A stretch of 64,000 bases of DNA from Rutidosis leptorrhynchoides. Its lineage: Eukaryota > Streptophyta > Magnoliopsida > Asterales > Asteraceae. Each line of letters begins with the position of its first letter. Within the stretch, counting starts at the first letter, position 1. Of this stretch, positions 35,356-47,368 are shown piece after piece. A program made the position numbers and the translations under genes. The stretch spans positions 38,502,501 to 38,566,500 of the forward strand of contig NC_092340.1 in NCBI RefSeq assembly GCF_046630445.1, written 5' to 3'. Under the pieces are notes generated by a model. That model was not told the origin of the DNA. It worked only from the letters and a program-made list of their open reading frames with translations, and did not search any database.

Positions 35356-36083
35356 TAACAATACAAACGACAAACCTTAAGGAGGAATAAGAAGAAGAAA
35401 TTGCTTGTCGAAAACGAGAAAATCAAAGTGTCGGCTTTGGGATATACGGTGGTTGAATATATGTTCAAAGTAGCTAATACTTTTATAATGTTCTGTGTTG
35501 TATTTTTGTTTACTATACGTTCTTCATTCCCTACGTTGTTAGTATCAAACAATCTTAGGTTTCATTAACTATTTGACTTTCTACAACAACAAACAAATCT
35601 TATTGAGGCAAAAAAAAATATTTAATAAACTTTTCACTTAGGTCAGAAGATACGATATACTACGTATTATATTTAATTAGTCAATGTGTATTACTATCTA
35701 TATCTTATATAGTATAATATAATATAAATCTTTAAAATAATGATGTCATAAATAAACATTATTCAAGCTTAAAAAATTCAAAAACAAAGAAAGAAATTTT
35801 AAGCCTCTCAAGATGATGTTATTAAAATAATTAATTATTTTTAATAAAAATATTAACAGGTTAATTGTATCATATATTCATATATGAAGCATTATGTACA
35901 ACTTTATGATAAAATATCTCGATAATCGTATGTACAATAGTTGAAGCATTATGTACAACTATATGGTAAAACACATCCATGACCATATGTATAATATTTG
36001 AAACATTATGTATAACTTTATGATAAAACACCTTCATAATCATAATAATCTTATGTACAAACTTTAAAACAAATTGTACAATC
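35356..36083. other. AT-rich non-LTR DNA between LINE X and LINE Y
   Basis: This is the right side of LINE X's target site. A plus frame at about 35371-35565 reads KKLLVENEKIKVSALGYTVVEY and on to a stop. The SALG segment faintly recalls Alba-type nucleic-acid-binding proteins, but this is weak. From 35697 the sequence TCTATATCTTATATAGTATA with ATGATGTCAT shortly after resembles 5' ends of plant Helitrons, also weak. The 57-bp repeats follow. No gene is supported. Confidence 0.35.
35885..36063. repeat. three 57-bp tandem repeats
   Basis: Units start TGAAGCATTATGTACAACT at 35885, 35942 and (as TGAAACATTATG) 35999. The period is 57 bases, a multiple of three. The minus frame stays open through all copies and gives a 19-residue repeat (FYHKVVHN.S.IVH..I..). 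Whether it is translated is unknown. Confidence 0.85.
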
Positions 36084-36237
36084 TTTTTTTTTTTTTTTTG
36101 AAAAAACAATTATATTAACAACTCAAACTGTACATACGATACGAAAGGGCAACAGCAGATTAGCAGCAAGCTACCCGAAATAAACAACGCAAAAATACAA
36201 TCGCAAATTGCTAACTAACAAGTTGTTAAACTAACAA

Positions 36238-39200
36238 TTATGAAACAAACACCATATGATTATGGAGCCAATTATGCCAATCAATATCTTTTGCTTTGCA
36301 CCTTTTGGCAATCCACTCGAATGTCTTTACTTGAATCTCACATAACGCAACGGTCGGAGTCCAACTCTTGTTACTAAAGACTTTTTGATTTCTATTCCGC
36401 CATATAAGATACCCACACAACCAAATGACCCCTTGCCAAATCTTGGAGCCAAGATCCGACATGGTGGTACTCGATCTTCCTAGGAATAACTCACTAATAC
36501 TTAACGCAGAAGATAGATTTATTCCCCACCAATCGAATTTTTTTTGCCAAACTTCCAACGCTTGTTTACAAAATATAAGAGAATGATCCACCGACTCCAC
36601 ATCGACATCGCAAATAGGACAACGAGTGGATTGTAGGTCGATAACGCGATGATTCAATTCCGTTAACGATGGTAATCTTTTCTTCCTAGCTCTCCACACA
36701 AAAACTTCGACTTTTTTAGGCACAAGATTATTGCGCAATGATTTCTAGAACATTTGTACCTGCACTAAACATTTTATCGTCGATAAGCACCGAAAGTTTC
36801 TTAACCTCGAACAACCCATTAGATGCCATACTCCATTGCCATGAGTTACCACCATTGGGATTGATAATAACACGAGATAGCAGCAAATTCAGGTCTTCTA
36901 ATTTACTAATAGCACGGCCCATAGGAGGTCTCGACCAGGCCAACGTTCCTGCACTTTTTTCGCCATCCGACATAACTCTATCACCTACAGCAGCATCAAT
37001 GTTACTTTCCAAACGCACCAGTCTTCTAAAACTGAACTTTAACGGTTCAGCACCCATCCACGAATCATTCCAGAAGGATGTTTCCGCACCATTACCAATT
37101 TTTCTCACGAAGGAGTTCCTGAAAGATAGACCGACCCAATCAATGTGTCCACCCGATTTAACAATGGTAGCCCAGGTGGAAGAACATGAATTCAGCCGGG
37201 AGTTAGTAAAACCGTCAATTCCACCCGAAGGGAAAATGCTTGCAATGACTTTAGCCCACACGGAGGTGGATTCGGTTTTAAGCATCCATCACCACTTGCC
37301 GATTAAAGCCAAGTTTTTTCCTTTTAAGGAACTCAAATTTAACCTACTCGCCCCGTATGGTAATAAGACCGAATCCCATTTGACCCACACAATTTTTGAT
37401 TCTAAACCCGACCCGCCCCAAAAAATGAACGCCTTACACTCTCAAGTTTTTTTAACACACATGGCGGGGCACGAAAGAGCGAAAAGTAATACAACGGAAG
37501 ACTATTTAAAACCTATTTAACAAGGGTTAATCGTCCACCAAATGACAACGCACGAGCCTTCCAATCCGAAAGTCTTTTTTCAAATTTATCAATCACCGGT
37601 TTCCAACTATCAAACTTATTCATCTTAGCATCAATTGGTAACCCAAGGTAAATAAATGGTAATGTTCTGATATTGCAACCAAAAGATTTAGCCATATGCT
37701 CAACATTCGCTTTATCCACACCTACACCTATTAAATTTCTCTTGTGATAGTTGATTTGGATGTGTATTCGAAACATTTAAGAATTTTCATGAGGTTTCGA
37801 ATATTATGTTTACTCCAACTACCGAAGAAAATCGTATCGTCCCGCATATTGTAAGTGTGATATACAAAATTTATCTTAACCAATCTCCACACCCGAGAAT
37901 AAACCACGCTTCACCGCCACCTTGGTAAGTGCATTTAAACCTTCCGCAGCGAGGATGAAAAGAAAAGGTGAGAGGGGATCTCCTTGCCTCACACCGCGTT
38001 CTAACTTGAACTCATTCGTCGGTGAACCATTAACAAGAACGGAGATAGAGGCCGATTTAAGACATGTTAGAATCCAATTTCTCCATTTAAGACCAAACCC
38101 CATAAATTCCATTACTTCCAATAAGAACTCCCAACTTAAGGAATCAAACGCTTTCTCAAAATCCACTTTAAAAATGAGGCTTTTTAGGCGTTTATTCTTT
38201 AAATAGTCGAGTGTTTCGTTTGCCACTAACGCGCCATCTAGAATATTTCTTCCCTTTATAAACGATTCGAAAGAAGTTTCGCCACAACTTTATAATAACT
38301 CCCAAATAAGCTAATTGGCCGATAATCGTTCAAGGACATCGGGTCGGATCTTTTTGGGACAAGAGTAATAAACGATGCATTACAACCATTAGAAATTTCA
38401 CCTTTTGCCCAAAAAGAATTTATGGCCGCTATAAGATCTAATTTAATAATTCCCCAAAATTTCTTATAAAAAAGCATATTAAACCCGTCAGGACCCGGTG
38501 CTTTCGTACTCCCACATTCTTTAACAGCATCCCAGATTTCACTCTCACTAAATGGGACTTCCAAACTGACAGCTTCTGATGAAGATAACATAGTATACTC
38601 AGGCCCAATGGGCCCATCAGTCCCATCTGATGAAACCCATTCCACCAGAGAAGGCCGATTACTGTTTTTTACCCCAAAGATATGGTAAAAATTCCTGAAT
38701 ACCGCAGCCTTTACATCGTGTGGATTTTCATTCAACATATCGTTTATATTAATTCCTCGAATGTTGTACTTATTGTATCGCCTTTTTATTGCCGAATGAA
38801 AAAAAATTCGAGTTCTCATCACCTTCGAGTATCCAACGTATCCTAGCATTTTGCCTCAACATGTTTAATTTAACTTTTTCCTTTTCTAACCAACTTCTTC
38901 TAACATCTAACCAAGTAGCTCTCTCTACATCATTTAAATTACCCGACTCAGACCTTATTTCCCACTCAACCACTTTTAATTTAAGATCCTTTATTTCAGT
39001 ATCTAGGTTACCAAAAGTCGCCCGACTCCAATCTCTAAGAGCAGATTTAACATTCTTCAAATGATCCCTGAACCTGCAGTCTAATCTAGAGCTCTTAATT
39101 GGTTTCCCCCAAGCATCCCGAATAATGTCTTCCACACCATCTTTATTTAGCCATTCAAAAAATACTTTAAAAGGCTTAGGACCATAGTCGACGAGCTTGT

Positions 39201-39891
39201 CCCTAAGAATCAACGGGCAATGATCGGAATCTTTACGCTCATGAGGAATGACCAAAAGATCGTCCCACAAGCTAATGAATTTATCGGAGACAAGAAACCT
39301 ATCAAGTTTACTATATTTCGTACCATCGTCGCTAATTCGGGTAAACTTCCTACCATTGATCGGGATTTCGATTAAGTTGTTTCTCAAGATGAAATCATTA
39401 AAACGTGTTGCCCGTCTATGATGCAAAGTGCAATTGAGTCTATGCGAATGATCCCGTACCTCATTAAAGTCCCCACAAAGTAACCAAGCCGAATCATCGT
39501 CTATCAAAATATTATCTAAGGATTCCCACATTACTCTTTTACTTCCATCGTCATGGGGACCATACACATTAACAATGATTGATTCTTTACCCGAGCCAAC
39601 CCAATTACCGCGTACTGCCAAGAAGAATTCATTACAAAAAGCATTTGTAGCTAAGAAACTTTTTGTGTCCCAAACTAATAACAGACCCCCCGAGTTACCC
39701 ACCACTTCCTTTTGAACGTAACCAACATCAATATTACCCCACAAATTAAATACCCAACGATCATCAAGGTGATTGCATCTTGTTTCTTGTAATGCAATGA
39801 TATCATGTCTCTCACTAGCGCAAATACTCTTGACCCAACCGAATTTCCCTTAAACCCCCAACCCGCGGACATTTAATGAAAGAATCTTCAT
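36238..39891 (-). pseudogene. LINE Y ORF2 (endonuclease, RT, zf-RVT)
   Basis: ORF2 starts MKILSLNVRG at 39891, the usual start of plant L1 endonucleases. Endonuclease motifs: LLCGDFNEVRD, LDRFLVS and SDHCPLIL. Reverse transcriptase: TKAPGPDGFNMLFYKKFW, LNDYRPISLFGSYYKVVAK, VDFEKAFDSLSWEFL and GVRQGDPLSPFLFIL. The catalytic YADD box near 37835-37850 is split by one extra G (TATGCGGGACGATACG), shifting the frame. The zinc-binding part is at the left: VPKKVEVFVWRARKKRLP and CPICDVDVESVDHSLIFC. Stops and frame changes make it inactive. Confidence 0.88.
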
Positions 39892-39959
39892 AAGGAAACA
39901 TAAAAGGAACGAGTAGAACAAGAACAGGAAAGCTTACTGGGGGGTGAGGTTCGGACACC

Positions 39960-40734
39960 TCAACCTAATTTTCTCTCCGAATTCCTTTAATTATGCATTG
40001 TTGATTGGACGACCAACAGACGATCCAGTACCACACGATTGGCAAACGTTGGAAGAGTGACCCTTGGGTTTAACACTTCTCTTACATGATTTGCAATTAG
40101 CAGGGTCAATTGATTATGGATTGATACCTTTCCATGCCATACTTTTGAATCTCATAAACCTAGAAGAAGCATTAAAGTTGCTAATCGATTTCAAATAACA
40201 TCTGTGACAGAATGAAACATCCCCTGATTTGGAACTATGACGGGAGGCTAATTTTTTAGAAGTAACAGAATGCTTCGATCACGTTTGTTGTTCCTTATCA
40301 AAATCCTTTTTAGACGAAAACTCTTACATTACCTTTCTACTAGACTTCACCTTCTTATGGCCCAAGCCAATTTTTTCTTTATGACCCAAACCTTGATTCT
40401 GCAGAGTAACACTATATGGGCCAGAATCATTTCTTTCCAGCCCATGGTAACCATGGCCCAAATCCTCACTAGGGCAATTTATATCAACTTGGGCTCTAGG
40501 ACTCTCAAGCCCATTAGTGCAAACAAAATGAGATTTAGGGCTCCCTGGCCCAACTGGAGATTGATACTTATATTTATTGGAGACATCATGAACCAAATTT
40601 GGCCTGGACCCACATGAATTACCCACGTCCTCTTTTTGATAAAAACTCCCATCCTTTTGATTGGTTGTACACTCGAACTTGGGCTGGACATCATTATGCG
40701 ACGATTTGTTATCTGGAGATTTGGTTGCAATATT
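39960..40734 (-). pseudogene. LINE Y ORF1 remnant
   Basis: Minus frames give a Gly/Pro/Ser-rich segment (PVGPGSPKSHFVCTNGLESP) and farther on a Cys-rich end (CKSCKRSVKPKGHSSNVCQSC) before the ORF2 start. This fits the nucleic-acid-binding ORF1 of plant L1 elements. It is frameshifted and carries stops. The assignment rests on position and composition more than on a diagnostic motif. Confidence 0.5.
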
Positions 40735-41778
40735 TGTAATATCCCGCCTTTTTCCGTTTACTTTTCCGTTTAACTATTTAAATCCCGTTATATGTTTATA
40801 ACATCTCCGATTAATACTTGTTTTAAAAATATCTCGTCTAGGTATTTCACGCACCCGCAAACGAACTTGAGGGACTAGTTTCGCCAAAATGCCAAAGAAA
40901 TGACTAGCCTTTGACTAGTCAACCCCTACCCCCATCTTTTCTTTTTCATTTCCCTTTTCTTCTTCTACTTCCATATTTTCTCTCAATTCTCCAATTTCAA
41001 GAATCATCATCTAAAGCAAATTGAGCAAGCATCCATCTAAACAAATTGCATATTCGGAATCTTCTCATCTTCTTCTTCGATTCCATACCGATTTCATCAA
41101 GTTTGGGTAACTTTCTAAAATCACTAGATTTTGTGTTCTTGATGTTTTTAACTTATAAAGTTGTTAATTAGTGTCTATGGCTCAAGTCTAACATGATTAT
41201 ATGATTTATATGCTCGATTTCGTTATTTGAAGTAACTAGCTTGAATATGAACTTTGGTGTGTTTGATTTGGTAATTTGGTTGCTTAAATGTTGTTGTTAT
41301 GGTAAAGTGCAAGTATTAAATGTGTTACTAGTAGCACTAGCTTCAATTTGATGTGTAGGTTGTTTTAGAAAACTTCATAAACTTCATTATTGGTTTTGGT
41401 GGATTTGGGTTAGGGTCTGATGAACTTGAAATGAACTTTTGATGCTTTGAATGACATGAAATGTTATTTGTAAGTGTTAGGTTGTATTGTATGCTTGATC
41501 ACCTTCGAAACGGCATATCATTCATGTAAATTGGTTGCCGAATCATCGAATTTCATTTATGAACTTGAGTGCATTTAATGAGGAGCTTTGAATGTGATTT
41601 TGGTTGTTGTAAAAGTAAATGTGATGGATGAAATGTGTTTAGTTATTTTCCTTGTCAAAATACCTTTCCGATGATATAAGATACATGCTTTGGTTGTTTG
41701 CGGGTCATAAATGGTGATTGGTTGAAGTTAGGTTCGTGCATAAAACATAAAAACTGCCAGAATTCTCTGCACAGGTAA

Positions 41779-41813
41779 TGGCGCGGCGCGCCATATACCC
41801 GCGCGGCGCGCCA
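41779..41813. repeat. paired GC-rich motifs in E LTR
   Basis: TGGCGCGGCGCGCCA and CGCGCGGCGCGCC flank a short ATATAC spacer. Each contains the palindrome GGCGCGCC. Confidence 0.9.
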
Positions 41814-42237
41814 AAGTGGTCTGTCCAACTTTGTCAATTTTCGAATAATGTTTGCTATGCTACGCACCTCCGATTCACATGTAACTTGTTCTAACATGCT
41901 CATATATGATTAAAAACCTCAGAAAAATAGTTCGGGACCCGACCCGAACGTGTTGACTTTTCCGTTGACTTTGACCGACCAAAGTTTGACTTTTTGTCAA
42001 ACTTAACCAAATGATTATGCAACCTTCCTAACTTGTTTCTATACTTGTATCTTGCATGAAACTTGACAATTTGATTCACATGCTACATAATCGAGTCGTA
42101 ACGAGCCATAGGACTAATTGAACATCTTTGACCTATCGTGTTTACCGTTATTGATACGACCTATTTGTTTAGGTCAAGACTAGCACTATCCTTCGCACAC
42201 GTTATTTTGTGAAGTACTTTTCGTACGTGCACTCAAG

Positions 42238-42705
42238 GTGAGATCATAGTCCCATCTTTCAAACAACTTTTATGCTTTAAACTATGGGATGAGAAACATA
42301 TACGTATCATACTTTTATACATTGAACACAAGTACGAAAACGAACATTCCACGTACGGGTTTGAACGAAAATCCTCAATTCAATTATCATTAGTTACACT
42401 TGCAGGGTGTAAACGTGAACTTATATTATGTGATCACATGGGCTTGACGAGCCTCATTCGGACGGTTCGCTACCGTTAGCGGATGAAATATATTTTCGGG
42501 TCTAGTGTATGTTCTAACACTACGCAAAGGGTGCAAAACAGTTAAATTTGATAATTGGGTGCCCGCGAAACAAATAACAACTTTGGAATGCAAATGATTT
42601 TGATAATCATATTATATTAAATCTTGTGGTTCAAATGCAACGTTTACTAAAACACCTATGATTTCACCAACGTTTTCGTTGACAGTTTTCTATATGTTTT
42701 CTCAG
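42238..42705 (+). other. candidate LTR intron, element E
   Basis: Donor CAAG|GTGAGA and acceptor TTTTCTCAG|GT are 468 nt apart. ATAGTCCCA follows the donor, a perfect CAACG-TTTT-CGTTG hairpin precedes the acceptor, and GCTTCCGC follows it. Confidence 0.5.
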
Positions 42706-43009
42706 GTCCTTGAAAGCTACTTGATACATGCTTCCGCACTCTTTTTGATACTTGCTTGGATGTCGAGTATGCATGCATAGTTGGAGCGTCTTTTGACTAC
42801 TTTAAATTGTGTCGCATAGGTTTCATTCGTACGTTAAACTTTGTATTGTAACTAATTTTTTGAACGACATTTGTAAACTTGAAACATCCCTTTACTTACG
42901 AAATGAATGCGACATATTTTGGTCAAACGTCATAATAAAGACTTATGACCACGCAACGGGACCGAAGTAGTCGGCGCCGTCAAACATGATTTGGTCGGGT
43001 CGCTACAGA

Positions 43010-43021
43010 TGGTATCAGAGC
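43010..43021 (+). other. primer binding site of E (tRNA-iMet)
   Basis: TGGTATCAGAGC lies 2 bases after the 5' LTR. Confidence 0.92.
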
Positions 43022-43429
43022 GTTGGTTATAGGGATTTAGTGTTCATTGGTGTCAACCCCGAGTCATAGGGTACATTGGTGAGTCTAGACTACAACCGGC
43101 ATATAGACTTGAAGTAGGAATTACTTGACTACTTGTGCATTATACTCGAACTCGTCTATCACATCAAATTCTTATTCAACCTTAATCTCACGTTACTTAA
43201 TTTAATTGACGCGCCACCTTGACTATATGAATTAGTGTCGAATACACATATGAAATAGGGTAATATAATTTCCGGAATTATATTACGGTGACTCATATGA
43301 ATATTCTGACATTATGACATAAATAATTTAAGGCGAGTCAAGGAAAATTTTTCTCTATCCTTATTCCATATCATGGTTAGTATTATTAAGAATACTAATC
43401 AACGGTATTCTTGTGTTTTGAAGGAACAA

Positions 43430-46400
43430 TTCCTCCTCGTCGTGTGCCACGCCATGAGACTCCCGAACAAGCTCTACAACGAATGATAGCCACCGCCGTG
43501 GAAGCGGCCATGGCCGATCACTCCTCCAACAATAACAACAACCACAACAACAACAACAACAACAATGGAGCCGGTAACTCAAACGAAGGGTGCTCCTACA
43601 AATCCTTCATGGGGTGCAAACCTCACACTTTTGATGGAACCGGGGGACCGGTCGTGCTCACCCGATGGTTTGAGCAAACGGAAGCCGTCTTTAGCATAAG
43701 CGGTTGTCAGGACCAAGACAAGGTCAAATACTCCACTCACACCTTCGCCGGTGTCGCTCTTACATGGTGGAATACTTATGTATAATCGGTGGGTACCGAT
43801 GAAGCTCGCGCCCTCTCTTGGGCCGATTTAAGGAAAAAGATGGTCATCGAATATTTCCCTCGTGAAGAAACCCGAAAGCTCGAACAAGAGCTAAGAACCT
43901 TAGAGGCGGTCGGAAACGATCTCAAGGCCTATAATCAACAATTCGCCAAACTATCCTTGATGTGTCCAAACCTCGTGAACCCCGAATCTCAAAGGGTCGA
44001 ACTTTATATGTATGGTCTTCCAAAGAGCATCAAACAAGGGGTGATGTCATCCAAACCCGCTAACCTACAACAAGCATTGAACATGGCCTGCCAATTGATC
44101 GAAACGGTTGACGAAATCGTAGTTCCGGCACCTAAGGCCGAGGATAAATCGGGCGGCAACAAAAGAAAGTGGAAACCCTCCCAATCAAGCAACAACAACT
44201 TTGCTAAGAAGCCTTACACCTCCGACGCCAAGAAAAGTTATGGCAGAAATAAACCCTTTTGCAACAAATGCCACAAACACCACTATGGTGAATGTAGCAA
44301 TCTATTTTGCCACCGGTGCCAAAGGGGTGGTCATGTGGCCAACGATTGTAGAAGTGCCGCCCCCGTCGCTCAAAAGGTGCCCAATGCACCAAAACCGGGT
44401 ACTTGTTATGAATGTGGCCAAACGGGTCATTTTAGAAATGCATGTCCGAAGAAGAAAGCCAACACCAACACACGCGGAAGAGCTTTCAAAATCAACACCG
44501 AGGAAGCCCGAGATGACAATGAATTAGTCACGGGTACGTTTCTCCTCAACAACACTTATGTTACTTGTTTATTCGATTCGGGTGCCGATAAGAGTTTTGT
44601 ATCCAAGACTTTGACTCATTCTTTTAATACTCCACCACGTCCACTAGATACCACTTATACCATTGAAGTGGCCAACAGAAAACTATTAAGTGCCGACACA
44701 TATTACCGGGGGTGTACGTTAAACATTTTGGGTAATGAGTTTGAAATTGAGTTGATACCCATGGAACTAGGGAGCTTCGATGTAATAATCGGTATGAATT
44801 GGCTAGCCAAAACGAAATCTCACATCCTTTATGATCTTAACGCAATCGGAATCCCTATCGAGAATGGTGAACCTTTGATCGTCTATGGCGATAAGAGTTG
44901 CACCGGACTCAACCTCGTTTCGTGTATTAAAGTTAGAAAACTACTCCGTAAGGGTTGTTTTGCGATCCTTGCTCACGTTAAGAAAGTCGAGTCCGATGAG
45001 AAGCACATCGATGATGTGCCAATTGTTAGTGACTATTCCGATGTATTTCCCGACGAATTGCCGGGTCTTCCACCTCATCGACCGGTTGAATTCCAAATCG
45101 ATCTTATTCTAGGAGCCGCACCTGTAGCACGTGCACCATATAGACTCGCTCCATCCAAAATGCAAGAATTGCAAAGTCAAATCCAAGAACTACTTGATCG
45201 TGGTTTTATCCAACCTAGCCATTCACCTTGGGGCACTCCGATTTTGTTTGTTAAAAAGAAAGACAGATCACTACGAATGTGCATAGACTATCGTGAACTA
45301 AACAAATTGACGGTTAAGAACCGATATCCTCTTCCTCGCATCGATGACCTCTTTGATCAATTACAAGGGTCTTGTGTATATTCAAAAATCGATCTCCGCT
45401 CGGGTTATCATCAATTGAGGGTTAAGGGGGAAGATGTCTCCAAAACCGCTTTCCGAACTCGTTATGGTAGTTATGAATTTCTTGTAATGCCATTTGGTCT
45501 CACTAACGCACCGGTAGTGTTCATGGATCTTATGAACCGCGTGTACAAACCGTATCTTGACAAATTCGTTATCGTGTTCATCGATGATATTTTAGTCTAT
45601 TCAAAAAGCGAAGAAGAACACGAGGAACACCTCTGACTTGTGCTTGAACTTTTAAGACAAGAATAACTCTATGCCAAATTCTCCAAGTGTGAATTTTGGT
45701 TAAAGGAAGTTCAATTTCTTGGTCATGTTGTAAGTGACCAAGGTATTAAATTCGATCCAACAAAAATCGAAGCCATTAGTAAATGGGAGACTCCTACTAC
45801 TCCTACTCACATCCGTCAATTCTTGGGTCTCGCTGGATACTACCGTAGATTCATCAAGGATTTTTCTTTAGTTGCTTGTCCTCTAACTGCTTTAACTCAA
45901 TAGGGAAAGAAATTCAATTGGGCGACCGAACAAGAATCCGCATTTCAAATCTTGAAAACAAAGCTAACCACCGCTCCTATCTTGTCACTTCCCGAAGGCA
46001 ATGATGACTTTGTTGTATATTGCGATGCCTCGAAACATGGTTTTGGGTGTGTATTGATGCAACGAACGAAAGTCATTGCTTATGCTTCTCGACAACTTAA
46101 AATTCATGAACGAAACTACACGACACACGATCTCGAAGTCGGAGCTGTTGTCTTTGCACTTAAAATGTGGAGACACTATCTTTATGGAACCAAGAGTACT
46201 ATCTTTACCGATCACAAAAGTCTCCAACACATTTTCGATCAAAAGCAACTAAACATGAGACAACGAAGGTGGATTGAAACCTTAAACGATTACGATTGCG
46301 AGCTTCGTTACCATCCCGGAAAGGCAAATGTAGTAGCCGATGCCTTAATTCGAAAAGAAAGAGCGGTGCCTCTTCGTGTCTGAGCCTTAAACATCACCAT

Positions 46401-47368
46401 CCACACAAACCTTAATAGCCAAATTCGGGTAGCCCAAGATGAGGCTCTCAAGGATGAAAACCTTTCACACGAGCTCTTGAACATTCTCGTCTCTCGATTC
46501 GAAATTAGGGAGACCGGACTCCGATATTACGCCGGAAGGATTTGGGTGCCTAGTTATGGGGACCTACGAAGCCTTATTTTAGATGAAGCCCATAAGTCAC
46601 GATACTCGATTCACCCCGGTGCCAATAAGATGTACCACGACCTTAAACAACTATATTGGTGGCCGAACATCAAAAGGGACGTAGCTACTTATGTTTTCAA
46701 GTGTTTGACATGTTCCAAAGTCAAAGCCGAACACCAAAGACCGTCCGGATTACTTCAACAACCCGAAATCCCGCAATGGAAGTGGGAAAGAATAACAATG
46801 GATTTTATCACCAAACTACCAAAAACGACGGCCGGTTATGATACCATTTGGGTTATTGTTGACCGTCTCACCAAATCCGCACACTTTCTCGCCATGAAGG
46901 AGACCGACAAAATGGAGAAACTTGCACGACTTTATATCAAGGAGATCGTAGCCCGACACGGTGTACCTTTATCGATTATCTCCGACCGAGATGGCCGTTT
47001 TGTTTCTAGATTTTGGCGTACCTTGCAAGAAGCGTTGGGAACGCGTTTAGACATGAGCACCGCATATCATCCTCAAACCGATGGACAAAGCGAACGTACA
47101 ATTCAAACCTTAGAGGACATGTTACGAGCTTGCGTGGTTGATTTTGGAAAAGCTTGGGACAAGCACTTACCTCTCGCCGAGTTCTCTTACAATAATAGTT
47201 ATCACGCGAGTATAAAAGCCGCCCCATTCGAAGCATTATATGGCCGAAAATGCCGTTCTCCTCTTTGTTGGGCCGAAGTAGGCGACGTACAAATCACCGG
47301 ACCCGAACTCATTCACGAAACCACCGAGAAGATCGTTCAAATCCGAGATAGGCTTCGGACTGCCCGGA
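43430..47368 (+). pseudogene. gag-pol of chromovirus E
   Basis: Gag (EQALQRMIATAVEAAMADH; YKSFMGCKPHTFDGTGGPVV; WWNTYV) includes an Asn-rich run from AAC repeats. Zinc knuckles: [14 protein letters not shown] and [14 protein letters not shown]. Protease [12 protein letters not shown], reverse transcriptase ([18 protein letters not shown]), RNase H ([26 protein letters not shown]), integrase ([33 protein letters not shown]). The D insertion removes the end with the chromodomain from view. It is broken in about five places. Confidence 0.9.

Larger units (their letters stand above)
36084..40734 (-). mobile_element. LINE Y, L1-type, broken, right end cut at element E
   Basis: A plus-strand T run at 36084-36099 marks the poly(A) tail of a minus-strand LINE. 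Leftward from 40734 come an ORF1 remnant, ORF2 endonuclease, reverse transcriptase and the zinc-binding region. The 5' end is not visible because E begins at 40735; the rest may lie beyond the window. No target duplication can be shown. ORF2 has at least five frame changes or stops, including a stop 14 codons after its start. Confidence 0.88.
40735..43007 (+). repeat. 5' LTR of element E
   Basis: Begins TGTAATATCCCGCC and ends GGTCGGGTCGCTACA, about 2.27 kb. A CT-rich leader-like zone lies near 40920-41000. GC-rich motifs are at 41779-41813 and the candidate intron at 42238-42705. Confidence 0.88.
40735..47368 (+). mobile_element. Ty3 chromovirus E (Tekay-like), 5' part, cut by D
   Basis: 5' LTR 40735-43007, primer site, then gag-pol up to 47368, where D's LTR begins inside the region after integrase. 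The rest of pol and the 3' LTR are beyond the right edge. The coding part is broken in about five places besides the D insertion. LTR ends and Gag resemble element F, so E and F are sister families. Age cannot be estimated from one LTR. Confidence 0.9.

Noticed and set aside
35885-36063. Three regular repeats as a CRISPR-like array
   Set aside because: The 57-bp units are directly adjacent without spacers, in a plant genome full of retrotransposons.
36738-37520. 260-codon plus-strand frame
   Set aside because: It is antisense to the LINE Y region with recognisable L1 motifs and has no domain of its own.
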